Positions 36,645 through 47,439 are shown, counted from the first letter of the stretch. The stretch is 64,000 nt of DNA from Terebella lapidaria (GCA_949152475.1 OX424556.1:53588451-53652450), one strand, 5' to 3'. Notes: generated from the letters alone by a model not told the origin. Made by a program: numbers and translations.

Positions 36645-38249
36645 ATGACGACGGTGCAGGGACCTAGTCAAGTAGAGATCCTGGACGCCCGGCGGTTCGA
36701 CCCCCAGGCACAGAAGTCTAAGCGCCATGAGACTGGAACGAGGAACTTCCCCTTCAAGCTCTGGGCGGCCATCAACGCGGACCGAGGCGTGTTCTCCTGG
36801 TCGCTAGACGGCTCCAGGATCGCCGTCAACGACGAGCGCTTCGAGAACGAGGTAGCGACCTTGTACCCATACCTCGTCAGGATTCCGTCATTCCTGAACT
36901 TCAGGCGGCAGCTCAGGGAGTACAGCTTCGGTTGGTGCTCTAAAGGTGGTGGGAACTACGAGTTTTACCACCCGATGTTCCACAGGAATTCCACGAAGAA
37001 AGAACTAGAGAGAATCGTGACGCGAAGGAGAGAAAGAATGGCAATGGAAGCGAACGATGAAATGTTTGACATCATGCCCAAGCCAGACATCCCTCTACCA
37101 GCCGGAAGAAACGGTATCATGAAGCTGCCGAAGAGCTACAGAATGAACAGTCGACCACAACCCGTCTACCTCCAACAAGTCATCACAGACAAGAATGCAT
37201 TGAACAAGAACGTTTATATCATAGCGAAGCCTGTAGCGGCAGATAACTCTATTGATGCCACGATGATACCAAACAGCACATACATGGCGGCGCCCAGAAC
37301 AGCTCAAGTGTTTCCCCAGGCTGTCCCTGTGGCTCCAGGACCTCCACTACTCCAAGTTCACCCGCCGCCTCTGATGGTGCACCAGTCAGGCGACGACATG
37401 TTCCACCCGATTGATCAGCCTCATCCAGAGCCCGAATCGTCGGAGGAGAGGCATCAGGTCCTCCGGCCTCAGCCCACGAGAGTGGACGTCCAGGACGGCT
37501 ACACTGAGGTCGGGGTGGGCTCTGGCGAACCGACTTTCGAACCTGAGGAGAGGAGCTGCAGTCATGACGTTGGAGAACCCTCGGAGGACGTGGGCGAGCA
37601 CTTCAGCTACACTCAACAATCGTCTTCCCCGAAGCGTATGGACATGCACATGGGACCAGTGCACTACAGCGACTCCAACGACGCCAACGACGCCTGGATG
37701 ACACAGAACAACTCGAATGACGGTTACTATCAGGGATTTGGCCACCCGCCGCGCATGTCCTACGACAATTCCATGTATTCAATGGCTAACTCTGGTTCTT
37801 TGTCTGGAGGGTCCGTCCAAGCCAGCTACTCCCAAAGTCAATGCTGGCAGCCCTATCCCCAGGGTTACATGACGAACAACATGCCGATGTTTCCGCCATA
37901 TTACCCACCAGTGCCCGTGCCACCGATGCCAACCTCCGGAGACCTTCTCCAGGCGCCCGCCGTCCCGCCGGCGACCTCGAGTGGTCTATCGGTCCAGCAG
38001 CCGGCGGTACAGAGCAGCAGCTCCTACATCCCGGTAGTGTACGCCTGGTTGCCGACACAGGGAGGCCCCGCCGCCAATCCCGTACCTGAGACCAGTGAGA
38101 GCGGTCCCGAGCAACCTCCTATCTCGGCGCCAGTGCCTGACAGACTCTCACAGGACGTCAAGGACGACACAGCTGACGTCTCCGACACCACCGACATCCC
38201 TCAGGGCGCAGATGATAAAACCTGCACTGACATTGTGAACGAGTGTTGA
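36645..38249 (+). CDS. Atypical HSF-type DNA-binding domain protein
   Basis: 534 aa in a single coding exon. Acceptor-like sequences (TTCAATTTCAG at about 36603-36613 and TATTTCAG near 36628) lie just before the ATG, so an upstream non-coding exon is likely. Residues 34-130 match the heat-shock-factor DNA-binding domain: FPFKLW, FSWSLDG, the recognition helix PSFLNFRRQLREYSF (81-95), and NYEFYHPMFHR. The usual VRQLN.YGF core is altered to RRQLREYSF. The rest is Pro/Ser/Tyr/Gln-rich and probably disordered, with a proline-tyrosine cluster at about 417-436. I see no leucine-rich HR-A/B trimerisation coiled coil, so it is not a classical HSF1 and resembles divergent HSFY/HSF5-type proteins. Expected role: nuclear transcription factor, binding-site preference unknown. 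Confidence 0.85.
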   Translation: MTTVQGPSQVEILDARRFDPQAQKSKRHETGTRNFPFKLWAAINADRGVFSWSLDGSRIAVNDERFENEVATLYPYLVRIPSFLNFRRQLREYSFGWCSKGGGNYEFYHPMFHRNSTKKELERIVTRRRERMAMEANDEMFDIMPKPDIPLPAGRNGIMKLPKSYRMNSRPQPVYLQQVITDKNALNKNVYIIAKPVAADNSIDATMIPNSTYMAAPRTAQVFPQAVPVAPGPPLLQVHPPPLMVHQSGDDMFHPIDQPHPEPESSEERHQVLRPQPTRVDVQDGYTEVGVGSGEPTFEPEERSCSHDVGEPSEDVGEHFSYTQQSSSPKRMDMHMGPVHYSDSNDANDAWMTQNNSNDGYYQGFGHPPRMSYDNSMYSMANSGSLSGGSVQASYSQSQCWQPYPQGYMTNNMPMFPPYYPPVPVPPMPTSGDLLQAPAVPPATSSGLSVQQPAVQSSSSYIPVVYAWLPTQGGPAANPVPETSESGPEQPPISAPVPDRLSQDVKDDTADVSDTTDIPQGADDKTCTDIVNEC

Positions 38250-38303
38250 CTTATAAACCTGGGTAATCGAATATGTGTACTGTACGAATGGCGTGTCTAC
38301 GTT

Positions 38304-38333
38304 TCTTTCTTTTTTTTTTTTTTTTTTTTTTTG
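38304..38333. repeat. Poly-T tract in the 3' UTR region
   Basis: A run of about 24 T follows the HSF-type stop codon by some 60 bp. Confidence 0.9.
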
Positions 38334-38572
38334 TAGGGGGTGGGGGTGAGGATGGGAGCATGGTGTCTGTGCATACGTTTTGGTACATAGTAGCTTGTAT
38401 TGACTCTTGTTGGCGTTAAGTTTTCAAGTTAGCATAATAACAAATTAACAATTCATTCAATTGAAGTCTTTCATGCATGTGTATACAAAAGTAATGCTTA
38501 AGTTACATAATTATACTACCTGCACTAGTACTTTACGGAAGGCGTGTCATGTACAGGATGATGAAAAACTTA

Positions 38573-38578
38573 AATAAA
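38573..38578 (+). terminator. Candidate polyadenylation signal of the HSF-type gene
   Basis: AATAAA lies 324 nt past the stop codon, a plausible 3' UTR length. Confidence 0.45.
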
Positions 38579-38884
38579 CAATAATATGTTTGTATATATA
38601 TAATCCAGTAGGCGTACTTTAGCAATCTGTTGAATAAGTAAGTATTTAATGCAGTCTCCAGCAATTAAGTACACTCTTTCAACTAATTAGTATTTATTGC
38701 ACAAATAGGCAAATTTTATGTGGTGTAATCACACAAGTTGTGTATTTATTATTATTAATGCAAAAATAAAATATTTCGTTGTTTTATAAGCTTTCATTTT
38801 TGACATTTGTGCACAGACGTATGATGAATCAAACCGCAGTACACATTCAAAAACACATTAATTTAACAAAATGCATGCAATATA

Positions 38885-38888
<4 letters not shown>

Positions 38889-38945
<57 letters not shown>
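38889..38945. repeat. (AT)n microsatellite
   Basis: An uninterrupted AT dinucleotide run of about 57 bp. It sits at the left edge of a duplicated segment (38969-39149); the other copy at 47753-47927 is also preceded by a shorter (AT)n run at 47677-47691. Confidence 0.95.
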
Positions 38946-38948
<3 letters not shown>

Positions 38949-38968
38949 TTTGTACATAGGTTAACAAA

Positions 38969-39149
38969 TCATTGTCATTAAAAACAACTTTCTCAAGCTG
39001 ATGAGGCACAATATGTCGTATTATTTGAGATTTTAATCGAACAAACACATGTAGGCCTAAGACTACTAGTATATAGTTTACTGAATGACTGTCATTGTTG
39101 ACAGTTCAGCATATCCACATCTAGATACTAGTAGTTATATCAGACAATG
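38969..39149 (+). repeat. Dispersed duplication, copy 1
   Basis: About 180 bp, recognisable by CTGTCATTGTTGACAGTTCA, recur at 47753-47927 in the same orientation with scattered differences. The segment is non-coding. Confidence 0.8.
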
Positions 39150-39479
39150 TAAACATAATTATTGTCTATTATATCACAGAACGGTGACTGGATGGTGGAC
39201 AAATATTGATAAAATATTACTACGAAATCAAATCAAATCAATTTATTTCGACAGCATAAAAACAAACAAACACACAAATACATGATGTCGGGTCTCCACA
39301 TAGCCAGTGGCTGTCTTACTGTGGAGCCCTAAATAAAGTAATTTTACAATATAACATAAAATGTGTGTTCTGACTTGCGGGTGGGCGAAATTACTGTACA
39401 ATGAACATTCACGAAGGTACAAGTAACATCTACCCACTATAAACGCATCCAATGCATACCCATAAGCAGACAAACCCGC

Positions 39480-40486
39480 TCATTTTGGCACAAAAGAAAT
39501 ACGATGGGCAGGGTGTTTATATATGATATAGGACGGAAAGGTTGTGAAAGATGCTGTTTCATGGGTGACCCTGAATGGCACGACGGGACTATTTATGTGA
39601 CGCTGGCTTGTGCCGTACACAGACTGACAAACTAGAGGACGGCCACAACGAGGACATGTTCCCTCGTCCATAGTCAGACGAGGTTCCAGCGATACTCTCC
39701 GGAAAGGGAGCAGACCTCCGGACTCACGGGCACGTGACAACATGGTTTTCGTGTTTCGGATCCGCACATAGTGGTCAAGTTCAGCTTTCGCGAATCTCAG
39801 CGCATGTTGCAGATGCTCCCTGTCCTCTTTCAGCTGTTCAATGGTGCACTTATGTTCTTTAACTCTTTGTTTTTCACCCAGTACTGCTGTTTGAGGTTGG
39901 ACATTTCACGTTCTCCTAGTTTTTCCAGTTCCACAATTCGTCTCCCCAGTGTCTCTATGTCGTCTTCAGGATTCAGTCCGACCTTCTCTTTCATGTGGTT
40001 GATTTTCCGGTTGATGGTCTCGGTTTGTTTCTCTAATTGTTCCAATTGCTCGCTTTTCCTTTGGATCTCGTCCTCTAGGTCCGTGACCCTGACTTTGACG
40101 ACTGTGTCGTCCGCTGTCTCTGGGGATGTCGGAGCGGAAGACTTAGTGGGATGGCTGTGTTCAAGCTCACTCACTCTGTTCATGTTCTTCAACATCTCAT
40201 GGTTCTGCTCGTTCAGTAATCCCAGGTACTGTGAGTTTCTCATCATCAGTTTTTCTACCTGTTCCATGGATGTTCTGTTTCTCTCTTCCAGTTTTTCAAA
40301 GCGATCACCATGATACCTCTCAATCGCTTCCTTTTCATCCTTCAGTGATTCGTAGCTTTGTTTCATTTCTGTATAGTCTGATTTGATAGCTAAACACGGC
40401 TCTAAGTATCCAACTTAAGCGTCCAAGTCCTCTGTTGGAATATGCTCTCTCAGGAGACTCTTCAAATAGGAATAAATGGTCGACAT
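39480..40486 (-). pseudogene. Coiled-coil protein gene, copy 1, with leader ORF and one frameshift
   Basis: The main frame starts at 40366 and encodes a long coiled coil (MKQSYESLKDEKEAIERY...; heptads to about residue 170) with the signature GLNPEDDIETLGRRIVELEK. The frame stops at 39830, but from about 39880 the -1 frame continues the coiled coil (KEHKCTIEQLKEDREHL). It then runs to a stop at 39480 through a CPRCGRPLVC zinc-knuckle-like motif. One frameshift near 39870-39887, at the sequence GGGTGAAAAAC, therefore splits an otherwise continuous protein of about 290 aa. Upstream, a 23-codon leader ORF (40486-40415, MSTIYSYLKSLLREHIPT...) is conserved in the two paralogues. There is no signal peptide or membrane segment. 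A real gene with a sequence error, a recent pseudogene and -1 frameshifting are all possible. Confidence 0.6.
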
Positions 40487-40679
40487 TTCACAGGTACTAG
40501 TATGTCGTTCGTCGGTTGCTCATTTTACTATTATTTAACTGGTAGTATTTCTTATTTCTCTACTGCATGTAGAGGACCATAGTTACGACCTACTTTTCAT
40601 GTGGTCTCGTGCGGATATCATGTTTGTAATTATGTAAACAGTTGGTATATGGACGGTGGTACTTGTTTGATTAAGAAAG

Positions 40680-42454
40680 TGTGACGAATCGGGTTCGTCC
40701 CGATCAGCCCCATGTCTTTGTATAGTGTTCGTTAGTGTTGTGCTTGAACATCACAAACCAGTCCGAATTCGATTTATCCAAATTTATTAGGATGATTAGT
40801 TCGATGGTACAATCACGACCACATTCGCTGCTTCCCGTACTATAGTCCTCTCTTCTTATGAACACTTGAAATATCCTTGTTGAAATATCCTTGTTACAAT
40901 ATATTTTCTTCTCTGTAAGATTTCTCGATATATGTCCGCTTACGTGGACTCTCTAATACCAACTACGATAAGAGCGCAGGGGGGTGTCTGCAGGCATGGG
41001 TCAATTAGGTTGGATTTTTAATTAATTAAATTACAATTAAATTATAAATCATACGATTAAATTACAATTAACATATTTCATCAAGTTAATTAATTAAATT
41101 ACAATTAAATGACACATTTAATTAACTAAATTAACAATTACTTTCTGCATTACTGAATGTTCTGATTAACAGTTCTCTCGTTAAAAAATGTGGATTAACA
41201 ACCTTAAAAAGTATGTAATGTATGCATGCAGTATGTGTCCCTGCTTTTTTAGTAAGATTATATTTCCAATAAAAGGGCAGTTTTGGATAGAAATACAAAT
41301 ATAAATATTTCCATGTGCTATATCTACCAGTCCCGTAAATCTTATTGTTTTTGTTTAGTATCTGCGCAGAACATTTTGAAAATGCAAAGATTTTGAAAAA
41401 TATGTCTGTGTCATATCTTGATTGCATATTTTGTGTATTTTTGTTTTGTACCTCTGACCACAGTTCCAAAGTTTTTCAATAGTCAATCTATTGGACAATT
41501 TGGATAAAGGCATTAAAAAAAGTTCCCTCGTATATTTGCTGAAGGCTCGAAAATTTACATATGCACATACTGAACTTCAAATATATGTAGTAAACTTATA
41601 AGAGATGAAGCCAATGTACCGGCCACATCTATTATATATACCTTTTTCCATAGGGTTCAGATGTTTGTGTGATGCTTTATGATATAATCTCTAGCATCTC
41701 TACAGGATCTCTCATGTCAGTTCAATATACTGTCCAGATATATATTACACAACCACACCACTGACTGTTAGTACTGGCATTTGGCCTGACAACCTTGGCC
41801 AATTAACCATTGTCTATGATCATTGACTTTTCTACCTTCGAATCCGGGTTTGAGATTCTAAGGAGATTATATCACCCAGTTTCGAGGGGAAGGGGTCCAT
41901 TCATTAAGGAAGCCCTCATTGTGTGTGTGAGGGGGGGGGGTAGATTTTGTCTGGCCACCACTAACAATGTGAACTATCAAATGTATAGTTGATGCTGAGA
42001 AACTGCTAGTTAATTGTGATTTAATTGCATTAAATGATCTCAATTAAACATATTCAGCAATTGAATTAAATTAAATTAACCCCAAAATGGAATTTAATTA
42101 ATCAAATTAAATTAAATTAATTGAGTTAATTAAATTAATCAATTAACAATAAAAAATTGAATTAACCCATGCCTGGGTGTCTGCAAGTTTCCCGCTTCGC
42201 GGGGCGGAAGTTGTGTGTGATTCGTCAGAAGTGATGTCATGTCTGAGATCATGTGAAGTTGATGTCTGGGAGTATGCTGATTGGCACGATGTGCATGTTC
42301 TGATCACGTGTGCGTGAAGGATGCGGTGGATGTTGTGCAGTGTCCAGGTGACGTAAGCTGTGAATGTGGACTGTATTGATTTTGTGACATGTATGTGGAG
42401 TGAGAGAACATGTAAGGGAGGGTTCGGGTGGCTGTCATAAATTTCTACATAACA
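40680..42454 (-). mobile_element. LTR of a retrotransposon, split by a hAT-like insertion
   Basis: On the minus strand the segment starts TGTTATGTAGAAATT and ends ATTCGTCACA, the TG...CA ends of an LTR. A polypurine tract (AGTGGAGGGG) directly precedes it, as at the 3' LTR of Ty3/gypsy-type elements. Without the insertion at 40991-42175 and one target copy, the LTR is about 582 bp. I found no internal gag/pol open frames in the next kilobase, so it is a truncated 3' end. The family assignment is inferred from the PPT/LTR junction only. Confidence 0.6.
40991..42175. mobile_element. hAT-like non-autonomous transposon (1185 bp)
   Basis: The termini CAGGCATGGGT and ACCCATGCCTG are inverted repeats: the first 11 bases match exactly and the match continues imperfectly. 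They are flanked by a perfect 8-bp direct duplication, GGTGTCTG (40983-40990 and 42176-42183). Eight-base target duplications and CAG-starting tips are hallmarks of hAT elements. The subterminal regions are made of AATTAAATTA-type repeats. There is no transposase frame, so it depends on another copy. It has inserted into the LTR described separately. Confidence 0.85.
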
Positions 42455-42464
42455 CCCCTCCACT

Positions 42465-43401
42465 AAATTACGCCCTCGGAATTTACCCTACTCGAAACTT
42501 AACAGTCCAAAAATCTTAACATGATAAGCTAAAAGTCCAAGAGGAAAACATATTCACCTCACGAGACAATGAGAAAGCAATGAGTACCATAAAATTTCTA
42601 ACTGTCAAAATAAAGTCATCCGTCAGTCAGTCAGCAGTCACTAGGATGATATGAACACATAGAACAAATACGTACATCACAACGACAGATAAGTAGTAAA
42701 CACATGAAACAAACATATAAGAATCAACGACATATAAATCACGGAATATTTCCTCGACGTTCCAGAGTGGAACGGAGCTTACTAGAGTTTGTTCCTGAAA
42801 GAATTCAGGCAAAGTCCGACATGACATATATGGATCATGAATACGACATTTTATCAACACATATTATGAGGTTGAAGGTCTAATTCATGGTCACAAGAAT
42901 ATTTAGCAAATATAATTTCCTATAAGTTCACAATTGATTTCTAATCTTTAATCTCAGTATTAAGTGAGATATTAGCAATAATTTGTCTCATTTTAAAGCA
43001 TCGTCCTATGAGAATTTAACATGGGAAAATCCTATTTGGGCCAATATGGCCCACTACGGGCCATTCAAGAGCAACGAAACTTATGTACATCACTGGGGTA
43101 CATATTAGGACTCTAATGCATCAATTAGAAACAAAGTTACTATACAAATTCTGAGATAACGACCGTCAAAATCCAAAATTGACCAGCCATTTTGCCAAAA
43201 TTGAAAGTCTAAAAACTAAAAAAAAAATACGTCCCTCTCGAAATACTTTTAGGCATTTTTGTGCAAAATTTCAGTAAGATTCAAACAAAAACTTCAAAAG
43301 TAAAAATGTAGGTGGATGACGACAGGTTACGACGGACGACGGACGCCACAGCAATAGGTTTTTGGTCCAAAAGTTTTGTAACTCAAAAACCAATGAGACA
43401 C
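42465..43401. other. Gene-free stretch upstream of the polypurine tract
   Basis: If the LTR call is right, this was internal retroelement sequence on the minus strand. No reverse transcriptase, integrase or gag motif is visible, and all frames are short. Confidence 0.45.
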
Positions 43402-43403
43402 TA

Positions 43404-44387
43404 GGGAGTTTAAGCTACACGTTTTATGGGTACGGGTACGGGTGTCTCCACAGCGACTAGGAAATAACGTCAAACTAACTGTATGACGTTTTACTAGCTA
43501 CCCGTTTCATACGGGTAGGCCTTCAGCCGGTTTCACGTCACATGTGTTGAACGCATGTGCCACATACATGTAATTGACCCGTCCCAGACCTCAACCAATT
43601 TATGAAGGTGACCGTGGCTTATGAAAACTCGGAAAACAACTGAGCAGACATATGCCATTGGATCTGAACCATGGAATTTGTTGCTAGACGTACTGTAAGG
43701 GTTGAATTTATTCCATCGTTGGTTATAGTTGTAATATGCTGCTCCCATATCATATATACATTACAATAAAATATAAACTTTTCAGTAGAATTCGATGTTT
43801 TCATGACAAAAAAAAAAAAACAGAGAGCAAAATGGTCTGCTGTGGAGGAGACTTGTGCTTTTTTACGAATTCTTGCAAGAGCCATGCACTATTTTTTTTT
43901 ACCCACTGTTTTTATCTGCTGTTGATAATTATGGCGTCAGAAACTTACTAGTAACAGCGATGGATGGAGAAAAATAAATAATCGGGTTTTTAAAATATAT
44001 ATTTGAACCAAGTGAGTTATAAATGATAGCAACGATATTTTCAAGAAATATGCATCTTGGTGCCACGTGCGTGCTCTAGAGTACGTGGTGACTCCTATGG
44101 TTGGCCAAACGTGTCATAAATAGCTAACGTAACGGCGGGTCCCCAAAAATGACTAAAGGCTCGGCCTAGATCGCAGAGACTTGTGCCAAGATAAACCCAT
44201 CTGGCACTCGAAACAATGCCATATGCATATAAGGACCTACATCTACTGTACCCGTTACAATGTAGGCTACCGGTATGAACGTGTAGCTTAAAGGAATTTA
44301 TATGTTACCTGTACATGTCACGTCATTACGTTCTATGACGTTTTTCTACCCGTACCCGTACCCGTAAAACGTGTAGCTTAAACTCCC
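43404..44387. mobile_element. 984-bp MITE with ~40-bp inverted repeats and TA flanks
   Basis: The first 40 bases (GGGAGTTTAAGCTACACG..., including repeated GGGTAC) match the complement of the last 40 with one mismatch. TA dinucleotides flank both ends (43402-43403 and 44388-44389), consistent with a Tc1/mariner-type TA target, though other TA-target families are possible. The interior has no transposase; its minus-strand frames are short. Confidence 0.8.
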
Positions 44388-44639
44388 TATTGACCTGGTA
44401 AGGGAAGATCAAAATTGAAATCCACAGTGAGTAATATATTGGTGATATTTTTTTGCAGCTCAGATACATAGGTTCCACAACATTGCTAAAATAATCATCT
44501 GCAACTTCAGGTTGTTTGTACAGGTTACAAAGAGCCATTTTTTATTATTGATAACTATGGCAACATCACAACTCTGCCATTTTCATTCATGTTGACTTCG
44601 CATTCTCGTTGGAGAGACAAGAGTTTCGCCTTGATCAGA

Positions 44640-44730
44640 CCGATAATAAAGGTCTCTCACCTCAGGCCCCTAATGGACACAAATCCATAGTGTCTGCCGA
44701 ACTTTGTTCGGTGAATACAATTATACATAG
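44640..44730 (-). repeat. Terminal fragment of the element found at 53656-56166
   Basis: Read on the minus strand, this carries CCGAACAAAGTTCGG followed by ACTATGGATTTG, matching the left end of the 2.5-kb element in the Academ-like intron. It lies just beyond the stop codon of coiled-coil copy 2. Confidence 0.6.
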
Positions 44731-44755
44731 CGATCGGACACAGAAATGAGCAGTA

Positions 44756-45446
44756 CTACCAAGAAAACACAGGAAAAAAAGTCACAACGAGGAAAACAAA
44801 AAGAACACAAGTAACACGGAAACAACGATCGGTTTCGGGATCTTCTATTATCTCTCTTTCTTTTTGCAAATGCAATTGTTGTTTTTGGTTTTGCAATCTG
44901 TCTTTCCTTTTGAGTTCCCAAATTCGTCTTTCCAATGTCTCGATGTCATCTTCAGGAGTCAATCCGATTTGCTTTTTCATACGGTTGATAGCTTCTTTGG
45001 CGCCGCTGACCTCCATCTTTAAATTTTCTAATTTTTCTTCTTTTTTGTTAAGCTTTGTCTGTAGGTGCTCGGCGTGGGCTTTGAAACTGAAGACTGGATC
45101 GTTCGCTCTTTCCGAGTCTGCTTTGGTGGTGCACTGAACAGCTCTGCGCATGTACTTCAAAATCTCCTGATTCTGCTCGTCCAGTAATCGCAGTTGCTCT
45201 GAATTCTTTTCCGTCAGTTTTTCAACACGTCCCCTCAAGGCTCTGTTCTCCTCCTCGAGTTGAGCATAACACCAATCCTGTTCTTCCTTCTCACAACGAT
45301 CCATAGTCATGTCCCAGTTCGCATGAGTTCGGTAAACCAGATTTTATCACTATACACGGCTCCAAGTATGCACCTAAAGCATGCAGTTCTTAAGTTGGAA
45401 TGCGTTCTCTCAGGAGACGTTTCAAATATGAATGAACTTTGGACAT
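44756..45446 (-). CDS. Coiled-coil protein, copy 2, with a C-terminal membrane segment
   Basis: The main frame, 45310-44756, encodes 184 aa: a coiled coil (about residues 15-150) containing GLTPEDDIETLERRIWELKR, the same signature as copy 1, followed by a hydrophobic C-terminus (VTCVLFVFLVVTFFPVFSW). That end is the right length for a tail-anchor membrane helix with almost nothing after it. Copy 1 lacks this tail. A leader ORF of 18 codons (45446-45390, MSKVHSYLKRLLRERIPT) is homologous to the leader in copy 1 and ends about 80 nt before the main ATG. There is no frameshift in the main frame. Function unknown; a tail-anchored coiled-coil scaffold is a guess. It could also be a retrocopy, since no introns are visible. 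Confidence 0.55.
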
Positions 45447-45449
45447 TTT

Positions 45450-46489
45450 ACAGATATATGCGGTTGCTGAGCAGCTATCTCTCTCTCTTTCTCTATCTCT
45501 TCTGTCCCTATTTATAATATTGAGTGTTTCGTTACATTACAGGAAATCACTTATCATTGTTCAGCATATCAAAGTTCAAGTGCTCCTACACGGTTATCAT
45601 GTTCACGAGTGTTTAACCAGCCGCACAAATTTCTTATCACGAAAGAGACATTTTCATCTTTGGTTTAAAGTAGCTTTGTTAATCATCTAGTCGAAAGCGA
45701 TATCTGCAGGGGTTTGGAGGGGGGGGGGACGGGGGTATGTGTCAACTGCTTTAGATGCTACATTCAATATGGGCTTTTTTAGTTTGTGATTTTTTAGCAA
45801 TAGGCAACGGTAGATAATCATAACCGTGAGATTTGTTGCGATGTGATATTGGTATTGATCAGTGATAGTGTAGTATTTTTAGAGACTGTGACGACCCGGA
45901 CCCTTCCCCCTGCACTTCATGTATGCACTATATACAATAAAACCACACCGCGGGCGTGGCTCGGATGATCACGTGACACCCAGCCAATCACAATACAAGC
46001 CGCACCTATCACACCACCACACGACCTTCACCCTGCACTCAGACAAAGACTTGGCCGGAAAACACATGAACTTATACACACAGTGACGTGCCCCCTTGTT
46101 CAGTGTGTTGTAGCCGTCCACGGAGGTGGATGCGAAGTTTCTGACAAGAAGATGATATCTTAGTTAACGGAGATAGCGGACTGACCTAACGGCGACGACC
46201 CAAGGATTGTGAAGGACATAGATCTGGGATTAACGAACTGATTAGCATTGTGTTTGGATTAGCCATGATCGTGCCAGTTCATCATTCGCGCCTTGCTGAT
46301 ATCTGTCGTGCCTGAAGGAAGATCTTATGCCAACTACACAGCGCTCTTGGTTGAATTACGATCGTGCTAAAGGTCAAAATAGGCCACATTTCGTCACAAT
46401 AGCAATGTATATAGGTCATCAATGACATTCAAATATCAGTCAGTCAGTCATTATCTGTCAGAGTAAGTCCCTATCAATCAGTCCATGTC
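45450..46489. other. Gene-free stretch with LTR-like start
   Basis: A segment from about 45888 begins TGTGACGACCCGGACCC, like an LTR edge, and contains TATA-like and AATAAA motifs near 45930-45945. I could not find its other end. A poly-G run lies at about 45719-45728 and AGTCAGTCAGTCA near 46438. Confidence 0.35.
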
Positions 46490-46492
46490 ATG

Positions 46493-46860
46493 TCACTCAC
46501 CACTGTTTTTTCTTCTTTCCCACGCAAATCTGCGCCTGACTCTCGGCTTCGTTGACGTTGCCATGGCTTGCGTGGGTTGGGACACAGTCAGCGCGTTCAC
46601 GAATTTCGTTGGAACCGCAGTGTCCTTCAGTCTATGGGAACCAGGAACAAATCCAACAGACTTGCGAATAAAAGGATTCGTTAGAAAACAGGTGTCTTCG
46701 AAATGTTCCTGGCACAAATTGGATGTTAGCTTCACACGAGATGCCGGCCGGTTGAGTCGATCCAGCCGCCTGGCGCGATGTTTAGATTCTTTTGGGAACG
46801 AGTGAAAACTCACTCCAGATCCCGATCCATTAGAACATCCGTACACAAACAATACACCAT
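46493..46860 (-). pseudogene. THAP zinc-finger exon, 5' end frameshifted
   Basis: Minus-strand translation gives VYGCSNGS..., SFHSFPKE, then NLCQEHF (the C-x2-H half of a C2CH THAP finger) and a final TAVPTKF, the expected AVPTIF-type end. The N-terminal half-finger, starting MVYC at 46860, is in a different frame, offset by two nt near 46846-46850. The aromatic residue usually found after SFHxFP is missing. A splice donor (AGTG|GTGAGT) at about 46494-46499 suggests an exon whose continuation lies to the left on the minus strand. THAP fingers bind DNA and occur in host factors and P-element-like transposases; either origin is possible here. Confidence 0.6.
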
Positions 46861-47439
46861 CGTTCCAGTGTTAAATCAGCTGCCTCCTAAAACAGGCAAT
46901 ATGTTGTTTTTTTTTAAAACTATATTTCAAATGAAACATGCGAAAATAAATGAATGAGACGTACCAGCTCAAATGTTATAACTACAATCAGTGCTTTGGG
47001 AAATTTTTCTCATTTAAACAGGTGGTTCACGCGGAAAATGCATCCATCACACGCAGATGTAAACAAAGAATTAAATTGCAAAACAGACCGACAATTCCAT
47101 GCACACCACTGTATATCACTGAATATTTTCTCATAACTACACTTTATATGCAGATACAAACCGGAAAATGTACTCGATATGGACTTTTCAGTGCAATTTG
47201 GGCATTTGTTTGACATTCGGGTTTGATGGATACACTTCGTTTGTTTATATACAAAACCATGAAAACTGGCATGAAGAAAATGGCATGACGTGTTAAAACG
47301 GATGAAAAGACAACTCGGACGGACTGTAATCGTCAAAATCAATGTGTACATATTTTGTTATCTGATGAGTTGCACTGAAAATTAGTTTTGAAAAAAATTA
47401 TTGCATGCATTCAAAGGCAGTTGCTTCAACGATAACTAC

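Noticed and set aside
37386..38058. Several long frames within the HSF-type gene in other frames
   Set aside because: They lack domain content and lie inside a longer, clearly coding frame.
38985..39010. CTGATGAG, reminiscent of a hammerhead ribozyme core
   Set aside because: No matching GAAA box or pairing stems are present nearby.
38779..39048. Open frames on both strands with long Ile-Tyr runs
   Set aside because: They are translations of the (AT)n microsatellite.
45888..46480. Possible second LTR starting TGTGACGACCCGG
   Set aside because: I could not find a matching TG/CA partner end, a primer-binding site, a polypurine tract or a duplication.
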